From: Mitsuaria chitosanitabida ATCC BAA-476 = NBRC 102408
GTDB lineage: Bacteria > Pseudomonadota > Gammaproteobacteria > Burkholderiales > Burkholderiaceae_C
Direction of reading: 5' to 3'
Length of the DNA: 64,000 bases
Assembly: GCF_001598255.1 (NCBI RefSeq)
Contig: NZ_BCYP01000001.1
Span: forward strand, 230,308-294,307
Part shown: positions 1-10,290 of the stretch, piece after piece
Position numbering within the stretch: position 1 is the first letter of the stretch
Layout: each line of letters opens with the position of its first letter
Position numbers and translations under genes: made by a program
Notes under the pieces: model-generated
The model's database searches: none
What the model was told of the DNA's origin: nothing
The model's input: only the letters and a program-made list of their open reading frames with translations

Positions 1-1683
<1,683 letters not shown>

Positions 1684-1814
1684 GAGAAGAGAGCCAACGA
1701 CGATCCGGATGGCCTGTTTCCCGCGGGCCGTCCGTGACACGGCGCCCGGGCGTGCGTCCAGTGGCGTCCGCGCCCGCCGGTGAGGCGAGGTCGCGGGGGA
1801 GGTCCTGGATCGCG

Positions 1815-2085
1815 CCATGGGCGCCACCTGTTGGCCGGTCTCCGGGCTGATGGCGCGCCGTCTGCGTCCTTCCCAGCGCGGAGCGCCAGTGGACATGGGG
1901 ACAGACAGTGCCGGTCGGCGCGGATCCGGCAACGCCGACGCCACCGCGAGGCGGGCGAAGTCGTCAAAGGATCGGGAGCGCGCGGCCGGCGGCCACTTAC
2001 CGTTGCGGGGACAGCTCAGGTTGGCTGCGCATCGTCGATGCGGCGACTCCCTGATTCCCGTTTAACTGCGCAGGACGCAATGCCT
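1815..2085 (-). promoter_or_regulatory. Cobalamin (adenosylcobalamin) riboswitch
   Basis: This is the untranslated leader of the btuB-like gene. Read on the minus strand it carries the hallmarks of the cobalamin riboswitch in the right order. An AACGGGAATCAGG segment lies near 2051-2063. The conserved core CTGTCCCCGCAACGGTAAG lies at about 1996-2014. The B12 box TCAGCCCGGAGACCGGCC lies at 1833-1850. In this RNA class, bound adenosylcobalamin shuts down translation or transcription of the downstream uptake gene. The remaining leader (1684-1814) probably holds the expression platform; I did not find a clear terminator there. The outer boundaries are approximate. Confidence 0.9.
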
Positions 2086-2109
2086 GCGCGAGCACCAACG
2101 GCGCGCATT

Positions 2110-2745
2110 CTAGCGGCGCGGGCCCATCGTGACGTTCGCCCCGCCGGTGCCGACGGCCTCGGTGCTGGGCACCGGCGGCCGGGGCTTGGGCACCTTCGGG
2201 GCCTTGGGGGGCTTCGGCGGTTTGGCGGGCTTGGGCTTGGACGGCTTGGGATCCTTGGGCTTGCGCTTCTTCGGATCGGCGGGCCGGGCGGGTTGCGCGT
2301 CCTGCGCCTTGCCGATCCGGCCATCGATGCCGGCGGCGCCGGACCGGGGCCGGGCGGCTTCCTGGCGTTCGCGCTCCTTGCGCAGCGCGTCGGTGGCGCG
2401 CGATTCGTCCGCCACCCGCTGGCGGGCCGCCGCGGCCTCGGCCGGGCTGACGCTGTCGCGCCTGAGTTCGGTGGGTTGGCTCTTCTCGCCCTCGGGGCAG
2501 GGCGTGGCTCGCAGATCCGCGCCGTTGGGGCCGCAGCGGTGATAGACCTGCGGCGGCGGGGGCTCGGCCCTGACGCGCGTCGGCGTCGTGGGCGATCCGG
2601 CACTTGTCGGCGCCGCGGCCGACGGGGCGCCCGCCGGGATCGGCGCCGGCGATTGCCCCGCCTGAGACCGCCCTTGCGCGCTTGCCGCGCCGAGCATGAG
2701 GACCAGAACAGCTGTCGTCAGGATCGGGGCGGGGCGCAGGGGCAT
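2110..2745 (-). CDS. DUF4124-type secreted proline/lysine-rich protein
   Basis: Protein of 211 residues with an N-terminal signal peptide (PAPILTTAVLVLMLGAASAQG). A short DUF4124-like core follows (QVYHRCGPNGADLRATPCPEG), a motif found in many small periplasmic betaproteobacterial proteins of unknown function. The middle is a charged helix (about 100-140). The C-terminal third is a low-complexity tail of PKPSKPKPAKPPK-type repeats. The start codon is one base past the pth stop codon, so the two genes are probably translationally coupled; a GGAG inside the pth end serves as ribosome binding site. Function unknown; the basic Pro/Lys tail may contact cell wall or nucleic acid, which is speculation. 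Confidence 0.72.
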   Translation of the reverse strand: MPLRPAPILTTAVLVLMLGAASAQGRSQAGQSPAPIPAGAPSAAAPTSAGSPTTPTRVRAEPPPPQVYHRCGPNGADLRATPCPEGEKSQPTELRRDSVSPAEAAAARQRVADESRATDALRKERERQEAARPRSGAAGIDGRIGKAQDAQPARPADPKKRKPKDPKPSKPKPAKPPKPPKAPKVPKPRPPVPSTEAVGTGGANVTMGPRR

Positions 2746-2746
2746 G

Positions 2747-3505
2747 TCAGTCTCCGGAGGAGGCGGAAGGGGGAGAAGGGGGTGTCGGCGAGGGCGCGGC
2801 GACCGCATCGTCCGCGGGCGCGTTCGCGGCCTTGCTGTCGACCGTGGCGGGCTTGGGTGCCTTGTCGCGCGGCGGGCGTTCGCCGGCGGGCGGCAGGTTC
2901 GCCGGACGGGGCGGCTTGGGGCGCGGTGGCTTCGCATGCACCAGCGCCACGGCCTTGGCCATGTCGCCCGAGGCGAAGAACTTGAAGGCCTCGAGCGACT
3001 TGCCGATGCTGTCCTCGACCGCCTGGCGCTCGGCCAGCGGCGGCTTGCGCAGCACGTACCCGGCGACCTCGCCCTTGTGGCCCGGATGGCCGATGCCCAG
3101 CCGCAGCCGCCAGAAGTCGCCGCTGCCCAGTTGGGCCTGCATGTCCTTGAGCCCGTTGTGGCCGGCATTGCCGCCACCCTGCTTGAGCTTGAGCTCGCCC
3201 GGGGCAATCTCCAGCTCGTCGTGGATGGCGAGGATCTCCTCGGGCGCGATCTTGAAGAAGCGCGCCAGCGCCGCCACCGACTTGCCGGAGAGATTCATGT
3301 AGGTCATCGGCTGCAGCAGCCAGATGGGACCCGAGGTGCCGGGCGCGTCGTTCACGCGGGCCACGAGGCCGTGGTACTTCACGTCCAGCTGAGGGGTGAC
3401 CTTGAGGCCGCGCGCCAGCGCGTCGATCCACCAGAACCCGGCATTGTGGCGGGTGTCCTCGTATTCAGGGCCGGGATTGCCCAGGCCGACAAAGAGACGA
3501 ATCAT
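2747..3505 (-). CDS. pth: Peptidyl-tRNA hydrolase with C-terminal extension
   Basis: Cleaves peptidyl-tRNA that drops off ribosomes, recycling tRNA; cytoplasmic. The first ~190 residues are a typical Pth: [18 protein letters not shown] at the N-terminus with the catalytic-site Asn and His, [10 protein letters not shown], a catalytic Asp in HDELEI, and [13 protein letters not shown]. The protein is 252 residues, while bacterial Pth is usually about 190-200. The surplus ~55 residues form a Pro/Ala/Lys-rich, probably disordered tail beginning after the [12 protein letters not shown] stretch. It is followed by the DUF4124 gene after a one-base gap and preceded by a terminator hairpin after rplY. 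Confidence 0.95.
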   Translation of the reverse strand: MIRLFVGLGNPGPEYEDTRHNAGFWWIDALARGLKVTPQLDVKYHGLVARVNDAPGTSGPIWLLQPMTYMNLSGKSVAALARFFKIAPEEILAIHDELEIAPGELKLKQGGGNAGHNGLKDMQAQLGSGDFWRLRLGIGHPGHKGEVAGYVLRKPPLAERQAVEDSIGKSLEAFKFFASGDMAKAVALVHAKPPRPKPPRPANLPPAGERPPRDKAPKPATVDSKAANAPADDAVAAPSPTPPSPPSASSGD

Positions 3506-3538
3506 GGGGCGGGATTATCTGTGCAGCCCCGAAAAGCA

Positions 3539-3564
3539 GAAGGCCCCGCAAGCGGGGCCTTCGT
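3539..3564 (-). terminator. Intrinsic terminator-like hairpin between rplY and pth
   Basis: A perfect inverted repeat with stem AAGGCCCCGC, a two-base loop, and GCGGGGCCTT, followed on the minus strand by a T-rich stretch (TTCTGCTTTTCGG). It sits about 55 bases after the rplY stop and 35 bases before the pth start, so it would separate or attenuate transcription between the two. The strand is chosen from the T-rich side. Confidence 0.6.
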
Positions 3565-3619
3565 CGGGGCGATGGACACGGGCCTCGTCAGGTCCGCGCC
3601 CGTCTCGCGAAAGAAGAAA

Positions 3620-4237
3620 TTACTTCTTCTTCTTCTTCTTGTCGTCGGCGGCCGGAGCGGCTGCCACGATGATCTCTTCCACGACCGCGGCGACCGGGGT
3701 CGCGATGACCGGGTTCGGCTTGCCGTGCGTGACGACCTTGATGTGGTCAGCCAGCTTGAGGTCGTTCACGTGGACCGAGTGACCCAGGGTGACGCCGCTC
3801 AGGTCGACTTCGATGAACTCGGGCAGCTGCTGGGCCAGGCAGGTGATTTCCAGCTGGGTCAGCACGTGGTTGATCGTGCCCTTGTCGGTCTTGACGGCCG
3901 GCGATTCGGCTTCGCCCACGAAGTGCAGGGGGACCTTCTTCGTGATCTTCGTCGTCGCGTCGACGCGCTGGAAGTCCACGTGCAGCACTTGCTGCTTGTA
4001 GGGGTGCATCTGGAAGTCGCGCAGCAGGACCTGCGTGACCTTGCCGTCCACTTCCATGTCGAGGATGGAGCTGTGGAAAGCTTCCTTCTTCATGGCGTGG
4101 TACAGGGCGTTGTGGTCCAGCTCGATGACGGCCGGCTCACCAGCGCCGTAAACGATGCCAGGAACCTTGCCGGCGAAACGCAGGCGGCGGCTCGCTCCGG
4201 TCCCCTGCAGCTTGCGCTCAAAAGCGACGAATTTCAT
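3620..4237 (-). CDS. rplY: 50S ribosomal protein L25 (CTC form)
   Basis: Binds 5S rRNA in the large ribosomal subunit. The 205-residue product is the long CTC-type L25 with an N-terminal L25 domain ([38 protein letters not shown]) and a C-terminal TL5-like beta domain, ending in an Ala-rich and poly-Lys tail. The start MKFVAFER is preferred over an upstream in-frame ATG because GGAG lies just upstream on the minus strand (GGAGTCTGATATG) and the family begins here. It follows prs and a strong terminator and precedes pth, the usual order in Burkholderiales. Confidence 0.95.
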   Translation of the reverse strand: MKFVAFERKLQGTGASRRLRFAGKVPGIVYGAGEPAVIELDHNALYHAMKKEAFHSSILDMEVDGKVTQVLLRDFQMHPYKQQVLHVDFQRVDATTKITKKVPLHFVGEAESPAVKTDKGTINHVLTQLEITCLAQQLPEFIEVDLSGVTLGHSVHVNDLKLADHIKVVTHGKPNPVIATPVAAVVEEIIVAAAPAADDKKKKKK

Positions 4238-4309
4238 ATCAGACTCCAAAGTTGCCGGTACGCCACCGTGACGCACCGGATGAAGGCCCCGCGACCAGGC
4301 ACCTTCGCG

Positions 4310-4338
4310 AAAAAGCCGCTGTCCTCGCGGACAACGGC
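4310..4338 (-). terminator. Intrinsic terminator after prs
   Basis: On the minus strand, GCCGTTGTCC, loop GCGA, GGACAGCGGC, then TTTTT. The 10-bp stem with one G-T pair and the uridine tail lie 17 bases past the prs stop codon, between prs and rplY. This is the clearest rho-independent terminator in the window. Confidence 0.82.
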
Positions 4339-4355
4339 CTGAACTCATTGCGCGA

Positions 4356-5318
4356 TCAGAAGTTGTTGTTCTGCTCGCTGAACAGCGACGTCACCGACTC
4401 GCCATCCGAAATGCGGCGGATGGTCTCGGCGAACAGGAACGCGACCGACAGCTGACGGATCTTGCCGCAGGCCTTGGCGGCCTCGGAAAGCGGGATCGTG
4501 TTGCTGATGACCACCTCGTCCAGCTGCGAGCTCGAGATGCGCTCGATGGCCGGGCCGGACAGGATCGGGTGCGTGCAGTACGCGAAGACGCTCTTGGCGC
4601 CGCGGTCCTTCAGGACCTCGGCCGCCTTCACCAGCGTGCCGGCGGTGTCGATCATGTCGTCCATGATCACGCAGTTGCGGCCGTCGATCTCGCCGATCAC
4701 GTGCATCACTTCGGAGACGTTGGCGGCGGGGCGGCGCTTGTCGATGATCGCCAGGTCGCAACCCAGCTGCTTGGCCAGCGCGCGGGCGCGGACCACGCCG
4801 CCGACGTCGGGGCTGACCACCACCAGGTCGCTGTAGTTGCGGGCCTTCAGGTCCGACAGCAGCACCGGCGAGGCGTAGATGTTGTCGACCGGGATGTCGA
4901 AGAAGCCCTGGATCTGGTCGGCGTGCAGGTCCATCGTCAGGACGCGCTCGACGCCGACGGTTTCCAGCAGGTTGGCGACGACCTTGGCCGAGATCGGGAC
5001 GCGCGTCGAGCGCGGGCGGCGATCCTGGCGGGCATAACCGAAGTAGGGGATCACGGCGGTGATGCGGCGCGCGCTGGCGCGCTTCATCGCATCGACCATG
5101 ATCAGCAGTTCCATCAGGTTCTCGTTCGTCGGCGCGCAGGTGGGCTGGACGATGAAGACATCGCGGGCGCGGACGTTCTGCTGGATCTCGACGGCGACTT
5201 CGCCATCGGAAAAGCGACCGACCACGGCCTTGCCGAGCTCGAGGCCCAGGTGCGTGGCGATTTCTTTGGAGAGGGACGGGTTAGCGTTACCCGTGAAGAG
5301 CACGGTATTGAGCAGCAC
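4356..5318 (-). CDS. prs: Ribose-phosphate pyrophosphokinase
   Basis: Makes phosphoribosyl pyrophosphate from ribose 5-phosphate and ATP, the precursor of nucleotides, His, Trp and NAD. The product has 320 residues, normal for class I enzymes. Recognisable motifs are the N-terminal [34 protein letters not shown], the flexible-loop [16 protein letters not shown] segment, the [17 protein letters not shown] region, and the PRPP-binding loop [13 protein letters not shown]. It lies directly downstream of tRNA-Gln and ispE, a layout conserved in beta- and gammaproteobacteria. A short hairpin-prone segment (about 5321-5345) separates it from the tRNA. Confidence 0.97.
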   Translation of the reverse strand: MLLNTVLFTGNANPSLSKEIATHLGLELGKAVVGRFSDGEVAVEIQQNVRARDVFIVQPTCAPTNENLMELLIMVDAMKRASARRITAVIPYFGYARQDRRPRSTRVPISAKVVANLLETVGVERVLTMDLHADQIQGFFDIPVDNIYASPVLLSDLKARNYSDLVVVSPDVGGVVRARALAKQLGCDLAIIDKRRPAANVSEVMHVIGEIDGRNCVIMDDMIDTAGTLVKAAEVLKDRGAKSVFAYCTHPILSGPAIERISSSQLDEVVISNTIPLSEAAKACGKIRQLSVAFLFAETIRRISDGESVTSLFSEQNNNF

Positions 5319-5386
5319 AGCGGGCCATCCTTAGATTTCTGGCCCGGTGGCCAACCCAGCGGGTCCCGGATTGAGAACTGAGAATT

Positions 5387-5463
5387 TGGCAGGGGAGGAA
5401 GGACTCGAACCCTCGCATGTCGGAATCAAAATCCGATGCCTTAACCAACTTGGCGACTCCCCT
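5387..5463 (-). tRNA. tRNA-Gln (anticodon UUG)
   Basis: The minus strand folds as a 77-base tRNA: acceptor AGGGGAG paired with CTCCCCT, TCGCCAAGTTGGTTAAGGC as D arm, an anticodon arm with loop containing TTG between ATCGGA and TTCCGA-like stems, GGGTTCGAGTCC as T arm, discriminator G, and an encoded CCA. It sits between ispE and prs, as in many beta- and gammaproteobacteria. Confidence 0.95.
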
Positions 5464-5501
5464 ACACAGGACACCGTGCGAAGCACGACACCCTACAACC
5501 T

Positions 5502-6572
5502 TCAGTCTTCTGCCCAACCGCGAAGCGGGTGAACCGTCAGACTGCGACACATCCTTCCGACCCAACCATCCGGGAGTTCTTGGAACTCACCTTCCGGTGT
5601 CGCCTTGAGATTGCTCTCAGGGCCGGTGACCGTGTCTGTTTTCTGCGCTGCGTTTAGCGAGGGCCGAACTATACCAAAAACCGCACTGCCTGAACCCGTC
5701 ATTCGAGAATTTTCGTAGCGGGTTTGCAACCATTCAAGCGCTGTCGATACTTCGCGACTCGCGGCTTCCGCAGGTGCTTGCAGATCATTTCTGCCCCACC
5801 CGTCGTACAGCTGCTGCACGAGTATTTCTTGCGTTTGGCGGTCGCTGGACATACTGCCCTTGCGTTCGCCCAAGCTTCCGGTTTCGTTGCTCGGAGAATC
5901 TGTTTCCAGACTGTCTTCGCTGCGTCTGCCGTTCGCTGCAGGAAAGCCCGCTACTATAGCCACGCTTTCTGACCTCTGCAAGAGGGGGCTCGAAAAAATT
6001 TCCTTGGTGCCGATGCTGACGGCCGGTTTGACCACCGCCAGGCGCAGCTCGGGCACCTCGATCGGGGTCAGGATCTCCCCGATGCCTTCGACGAAGGCGT
6101 TGCGTCCGCCCACGAAGAAGGGCACGTCCGCGCCCAGCTTCAGCGCGATCGGCAGCAGCCGCTCGCGAGACCAGTTCAGCCCCCACAGCCGGTTCAGCGC
6201 CAGCAGCGTGCTGGCCGCGTCCGACGAGCCGCCCCCCATGCCCGCCCCGCTGGGCAGGCGCTTCTCGATGTGCAGGTCCACGCCGAAGGCGGTGCCGCTG
6301 GCCTGCTGCAGCGCGCGTGCGGCGCGCAGGCACAGGTCGTCCGGAGGCAGTGCGTCGCCACGGTCGTGGCGGTGCAGGGCGCCGTCCTCGCGGCGCTCGA
6401 AGTGCAGCGTGTCCGCCCAGTCGATGAGGATGAACAGCGACTGCAGCAGGTGATAGCCATCCGGACGCTTGCCCACCACGTGCAGGAACAGGTTGAGCTT
6501 GGCCGGCGCGGGCACGTCGTACAGCGCCTTGAGCGGCCCGGGATTGGAAGAGGAGGTCATGGACGTCGACAT
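5502..6572 (-). CDS. ispE: 4-diphosphocytidyl-2-C-methyl-D-erythritol kinase with atypical 3' half
   Basis: Phosphorylates CDP-methylerythritol in the non-mevalonate isoprenoid pathway. The N-terminal half is canonical: PAPAKLNLFLHVVGKRPDGYH, the GHMP ATP loop LPSGAGMGGGSSDAAS (residues 106-121) and GADVPFF. The C-terminal half keeps GTKEIFSSP, GRNDLQAPAE and SRMTGSGSAVFG. It is 356 residues against about 280-300 usual, because of Ser/Glu-rich insertions at about 201-257 and 304-331. The DNA changes abruptly near base 6000. By hand count, 5521-6000 is about 56% G+C, while the part encoding residues 1-190 is close to 70%. The reading frame is open throughout, so it is probably functional. A chimeric or horizontally converted 3' half is possible. 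Confidence 0.93.
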   Translation of the reverse strand: MSTSMTSSSNPGPLKALYDVPAPAKLNLFLHVVGKRPDGYHLLQSLFILIDWADTLHFERREDGALHRHDRGDALPPDDLCLRAARALQQASGTAFGVDLHIEKRLPSGAGMGGGSSDAASTLLALNRLWGLNWSRERLLPIALKLGADVPFFVGGRNAFVEGIGEILTPIEVPELRLAVVKPAVSIGTKEIFSSPLLQRSESVAIVAGFPAANGRRSEDSLETDSPSNETGSLGERKGSMSSDRQTQEILVQQLYDGWGRNDLQAPAEAASREVSTALEWLQTRYENSRMTGSGSAVFGIVRPSLNAAQKTDTVTGPESNLKATPEGEFQELPDGWVGRMCRSLTVHPLRGWAED

Positions 6573-6702
6573 GGCGCGCAGTATGCGGCCCGATGGGCGA
6601 GTGATATTCCGGCGCCGATTGTGCGATTAACGGGCCAGTCGCGAATACCTGGTGAAAACTGCCCGGATTTTCTTCGCAATACCCCAGCGCGACGCAAGGG
6701 AA

Positions 6703-7296
6703 TTACTGGGCGGCGGCGGGCGCGTCGAGTTTCAACCGCAGCGTGGCCAGCGGTTGCGCGCCATTCGGATTGAGGCGCTGGGCCGAAATCAGCTGATCGT
6801 CGAAGCGCTGCAGGTCGACCTGCCAGCCGAGTTGCTCGAAGCCCTTGTCGCTCGAGGCCCGATGGGGCGCCTGCGGCCAGGGGCGGCCGCGCAGCCAGTC
6901 GAACAGCGCCCGTACCGGCAGGGCCTCGCCGAGCAGGTCCTGCGTCAGCGCGTCGATGTCGTCGTACTCGCGCTCGCCGTCGGGCGTGCGGACCGAGGCG
7001 CCGCCCGGCTTCCACGAGACGCGCGCGACCAGGCTGCCCATCGGGGTGCTCATCTCGAGCTGACCGCGCCTGGGGTCGCCCAGCAGCTCGAAGTTGGCGG
7101 TGACGTTCTGGGCGCGCGGCTGGCCGCCGGGGCCGGCTGGGACGATCAGCCCGAACTTGCCGGTCAGGCGCGGCGCGTCCGCGAGCGCGGCGGCCTCGTC
7201 GGCGCTGACCTTGGGGACCGAGCTGCAGCCCGCCAGCGCGAACAGCGACGCGCCCGCCACCAGCGCGAGCGCGCCGTTGAATCCGCGGCGCCGCAT
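6703..7296 (-). CDS. lolB: Outer-membrane lipoprotein LolB
   Basis: Last step of the Lol pathway: receives lipoproteins from LolA and inserts them in the outer membrane. It has 197 residues with a lipoprotein signal ending in LFALAGC (Cys 24), so the protein is itself lipidated. The rest matches the LolB beta-barrel fold (RLTGKFGLIVP, MGSLVARVSWKPGGASVRTPDG, WLRGRPWP, FEQLGWQV). The start overlaps the stop of the upstream TPR gene as ATGA, indicating translational coupling. It lies upstream of ispE, its common neighbour. A longer in-frame reading upstream exists but is the antisense-like shadow of the TPR gene. Confidence 0.9.
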   Translation of the reverse strand: MRRRGFNGALALVAGASLFALAGCSSVPKVSADEAAALADAPRLTGKFGLIVPAGPGGQPRAQNVTANFELLGDPRRGQLEMSTPMGSLVARVSWKPGGASVRTPDGEREYDDIDALTQDLLGEALPVRALFDWLRGRPWPQAPHRASSDKGFEQLGWQVDLQRFDDQLISAQRLNPNGAQPLATLRLKLDAPAAAQ

Positions 7297-9155
7297 CAGG
7301 GGCGGACCTGCAGGCGCTGCATCGTGGCGGCCAGCGCCTCGTTGCGCGGGTCGCGCTTGGCGGCGTCGGCGAAGACGCGGCGCGCTTCGTCCTTCTGGCC
7401 CGCGGCCCACAGCACCTCGCCCAGGTGGGCGGCGATCTCCGCGTCGGGGCGGGAGCCGTAGGCCTGGCGCAGCAGACGTTCGGCCTCGCCCAGTCGGCCC
7501 AGGCGGAACTCCACCCAGCCCATGCTGTCGACGATGAAGGGCTCGCCCGGGGCGAAGCTCAGCGCCTTGGAGATCAGGTCGCGCGCCTCGTCCAGGCGCT
7601 GGTTGCGATCCGCCAGCGAGTAGCCCAGTGCGTTGTACGCGTGGTAATGCTGGGGCTTGAGCTGGATGACCTTCTGCAGCAGCGTCTCCATCTCGTCGGC
7701 GCGGCCGAGCTTCTCGGCCATCATCGACTGCTCGTAGATCAGGTCGGCGTCCTCGGGGCTCTTGGCGCTCGCCTGCGCCAGCACGTCGTAGGCGGCCTGC
7801 CACTGGCGGTTGTCGCGCAGCAGCTGGGACTCGGCCAGCACCTGGGCGCGGCGATCCTGGTCGCGTTCGGCGGGCATCTCGCGCAGCAGCTTCAGACCCT
7901 GGTCGAGCTTGCCCTGGCGCGCCAGCAGCGAGGCGCGGCGATAGGTGATGTCGAGGTTGCCGGGCGCCGCGTCGATCTTGCTCAGGCGTGCCTCCGCGGT
8001 CTTGAGGTCGCCGCGCATCTCGGCCGCCTGCGCCAGCAGCAGCTGGCCTTGCTGGCGCAGCTCGCGCTCCTGGATCAGGCCGCCGATGGCGTCGGAGGCG
8101 CGCTCGGCCAGCGTGGTGGGCGGACCGGGGGGCTTGCCCACCAGCGTCATGTAGCGCTGCAGCGCCTGCTCGGCGGCCTCGGGGTGTTGCAGGTCCAGTT
8201 CCAGCGAGCCCAGCGCCAGCCAATGGCCGGCGACGTCGGGCGCTTCCTGGGTCAGGATGCGGAACTCCCGTGCGGCGTCGGCGGGGCGTTGTGCCCGGGC
8301 CAGCGCGCGGCCGTAGCCGATGCGCAGCGACTGCTTGTCGGGATGGGCCTGCAGCTCGGCGGTGATCAGGGCTTCGGCCTCGGGGCGGTGGGGCAGCAAC
8401 TCCAGCGCCATGCCCAGGGGCTCGTCACGGTCCGGGAAATCCTTGGCGGCCGCGCGGGTGTGGACCAGCGCGGTCTCGTAGTTGCCGGCCAGCTGCGCGA
8501 AGCGCGCCGCCACCATCAGCGCGGCGAAGCGGGTCTCGGGCTTGGCGGCGGCCTCGCGCAGCAGGGGCTCGAAGGCCTCCTGCACGCGGGCGGGCTCGGG
8601 ATTGCGCTGGAACAGGCCGGGCAGTCCGGCCAGCAGGCCCGCGCGGTCGGCGGCCGGCGTGATCGCCATCAGCGAGCGCAGCGCCGGCGGCACCTCGGCG
8701 GGGCGGTTCAGCAGGGCCAGCAGCTGGATCAGCGTGCGATGGGCCTCGAGCGATTCGGGCACCGCGTCGCGCCAGGCGCGGGCGGCGATGACGGCCTGGT
8801 CACCGGCGCGCGCCTGCAGCGCGATCTGCACGACGCGGCGGAAGAGCTCCTCGTCGCCGGTGCGGCGCGCGGCGTCCAGCATCACCTGGTAGGCGACGCC
8901 GGGCTGGCCGCCCTGGAGTTCGAGCTCGCCCACCAGCAGTTGATAGAACAGCGGCGCGTCGATGTCGGAATTGACGATGGGCGCGGAGGCCGCGGCCTCG
9001 GGCGCCGAAGCGGCGTCGCTGGCCGGTGCCGCCGGGTCTGCGGGCGTGGCCGAGGCGGCGGGCGCGGCCGGCTCGGGCGCGGATTGGGCATGGGCGGCGC
9101 AGCTCAGGGCGAGGGCGACGGAGAGCCACCAGCGGTGGCGCGCGAGGGCGGACAT
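7296..9155 (-). CDS. Secreted tetratricopeptide-repeat protein
   Basis: Protein of 619 residues with an N-terminal signal peptide (WWLSVALALSCAAHAQS), an Ala/Pro-rich linker to about residue 60, then a long array of helical TPR units. The better conserved units are at the C-terminus (for example AYNALGYSLADRNQRLDEA, VDSMGWVEFRLGRLGEAERL, HLGEVLWAAGQKDEARRVF). Proteins of this type precede lolB and ispE in many Burkholderiales. They are thought to act as periplasmic or outer-membrane scaffolds, but no defined function can be stated. Its stop overlaps the lolB start (ATGA), so both are one transcription unit, divergent from mutM across a 185-base gap. Confidence 0.88.
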   Translation of the reverse strand: MSALARHRWWLSVALALSCAAHAQSAPEPAAPAASATPADPAAPASDAASAPEAAASAPIVNSDIDAPLFYQLLVGELELQGGQPGVAYQVMLDAARRTGDEELFRRVVQIALQARAGDQAVIAARAWRDAVPESLEAHRTLIQLLALLNRPAEVPPALRSLMAITPAADRAGLLAGLPGLFQRNPEPARVQEAFEPLLREAAAKPETRFAALMVAARFAQLAGNYETALVHTRAAAKDFPDRDEPLGMALELLPHRPEAEALITAELQAHPDKQSLRIGYGRALARAQRPADAAREFRILTQEAPDVAGHWLALGSLELDLQHPEAAEQALQRYMTLVGKPPGPPTTLAERASDAIGGLIQERELRQQGQLLLAQAAEMRGDLKTAEARLSKIDAAPGNLDITYRRASLLARQGKLDQGLKLLREMPAERDQDRRAQVLAESQLLRDNRQWQAAYDVLAQASAKSPEDADLIYEQSMMAEKLGRADEMETLLQKVIQLKPQHYHAYNALGYSLADRNQRLDEARDLISKALSFAPGEPFIVDSMGWVEFRLGRLGEAERLLRQAYGSRPDAEIAAHLGEVLWAAGQKDEARRVFADAAKRDPRNEALAATMQRLQVRP

Positions 9156-9340
9156 GACGTGACTCCTGAACTGGGCGTGAGGGCGGGCCCGGTCGGAACC
9201 AGGGCAAGCCGCGGACCATTCTAGGGAAGCAATCGGCGCCTCGCCGGGAGCCCGGCGGCACCCCCCTCGAGGAGGGTGCCCACGGGCGCGGCGGAGGCCC
9301 CTCGGCCCCCCGGGAAGTGGGTGACCTCTATGATCTTGGG

Positions 9341-10228
9341 ATGCCCGAGTTGCCGGAAGTTGAAGTTACACGACGGAGTTTTGCCCTCGCCATCGAAGGG
9401 GCGCGCGTGCTGGCCGTGCGGCTGGGCAAGCCGCTGCGATGGCCGCTGGGCGTGAGTCCGGAATCGCTGGTCGGCCGGCGCGTCGGCGCGGCGCAGCGGC
9501 GGGGCAAGTACCTGTGGCTGCCGCTGGAGGCCCGCCCCGCCGTGGTGTCGGCGCAGGCGACCCCTGCCGCGGATGCGGACGTCGCGGCGCTCGCCGACGA
9601 CGCCGGCGGGCTGCTGCTGCACCTGGGCATGTCGGGCTCGCTGGCCTTTCGCGAGCTGCCGCCCGTGGCCGGCCCGCACGATCATTTCGACCTGGTCACG
9701 GACCGCGGCGTCCTGCGGCTGACCGATCCGCGGCGCTTCGGCGCGGTGCTGTGGTCGCCCGGCCTGGAGGCCGACCCGGCCGCCAAGCTGCTGTCCCGCA
9801 TCGGGCTGGAGCCCTTCGACATCGAATTCCACGGCGACCATCTGCATGAGCGCTTCCGCGGCCGGCGCGTGCCGGTCAAGCAGGCGATCCTGGCGGGCGA
9901 CGTGGTGGTCGGTGCCGGCAACATCTACGCCTGCGAGGCGCTGTTCATGTCGGGCATCGACCCGCGGCTGGCGGCGGGCAAGATCAGCCGGCCGCGCGCG
10001 GCCAGGCTCGCCGGCGCGCTGCGCCAGGTGCTGGGCGAGGCCCTGGAGGCGGGCGGCACCACGCTGCGCGACTTCAAGGACGCGCACGGGGTCGCGGGGA
10101 GCTTCCAGATGCAGGCCCGGGTCTACGGCCGCGAGGGCGAGGCGTGCCGCCACTGCGGCACGCCGATCCGGCGCATCGTCCAGGGCCAGCGCTCCACCTT
10201 CTTCTGCCCGAGCTGCCAGAAGCGCTGA
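9341..10228 (+). CDS. mutM: Formamidopyrimidine-DNA glycosylase
   Basis: Removes 8-oxoguanine and other oxidised purines from DNA and nicks the abasic site. The start at 9341 is required by the chemistry: the N-terminal Pro exposed in MPELPEVE is the nucleophile, so the in-frame ATG at 9317 is rejected. Other features are RRGKYLWL with the conserved Lys, MSGSL, a helix-two-turn-helix segment, and a C-terminal zinc finger CRHCG ... CPSCQ with four Cys. The product is 295 residues; a ~25-residue Ala/Asp-rich insertion around residues 68-88 explains the extra length. With mutY just downstream it forms the GO repair system. Confidence 0.96.
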   Translation: MPELPEVEVTRRSFALAIEGARVLAVRLGKPLRWPLGVSPESLVGRRVGAAQRRGKYLWLPLEARPAVVSAQATPAADADVAALADDAGGLLLHLGMSGSLAFRELPPVAGPHDHFDLVTDRGVLRLTDPRRFGAVLWSPGLEADPAAKLLSRIGLEPFDIEFHGDHLHERFRGRRVPVKQAILAGDVVVGAGNIYACEALFMSGIDPRLAAGKISRPRAARLAGALRQVLGEALEAGGTTLRDFKDAHGVAGSFQMQARVYGREGEACRHCGTPIRRIVQGQRSTFFCPSCQKR

Positions 10229-10290
10229 TCGCGCCGCCCGTCGAGCACCCGCCGCCACACGCTGATCCCGCCTTCCACAGTCCCGATCCC

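Noticed and set aside
5502..6020. Frameshift or pseudogene in ispE
   Set aside because: The frame stays open and conserved segments (GRNDLQAPAE, SRMTGSGSAVFG) continue after the insertions.
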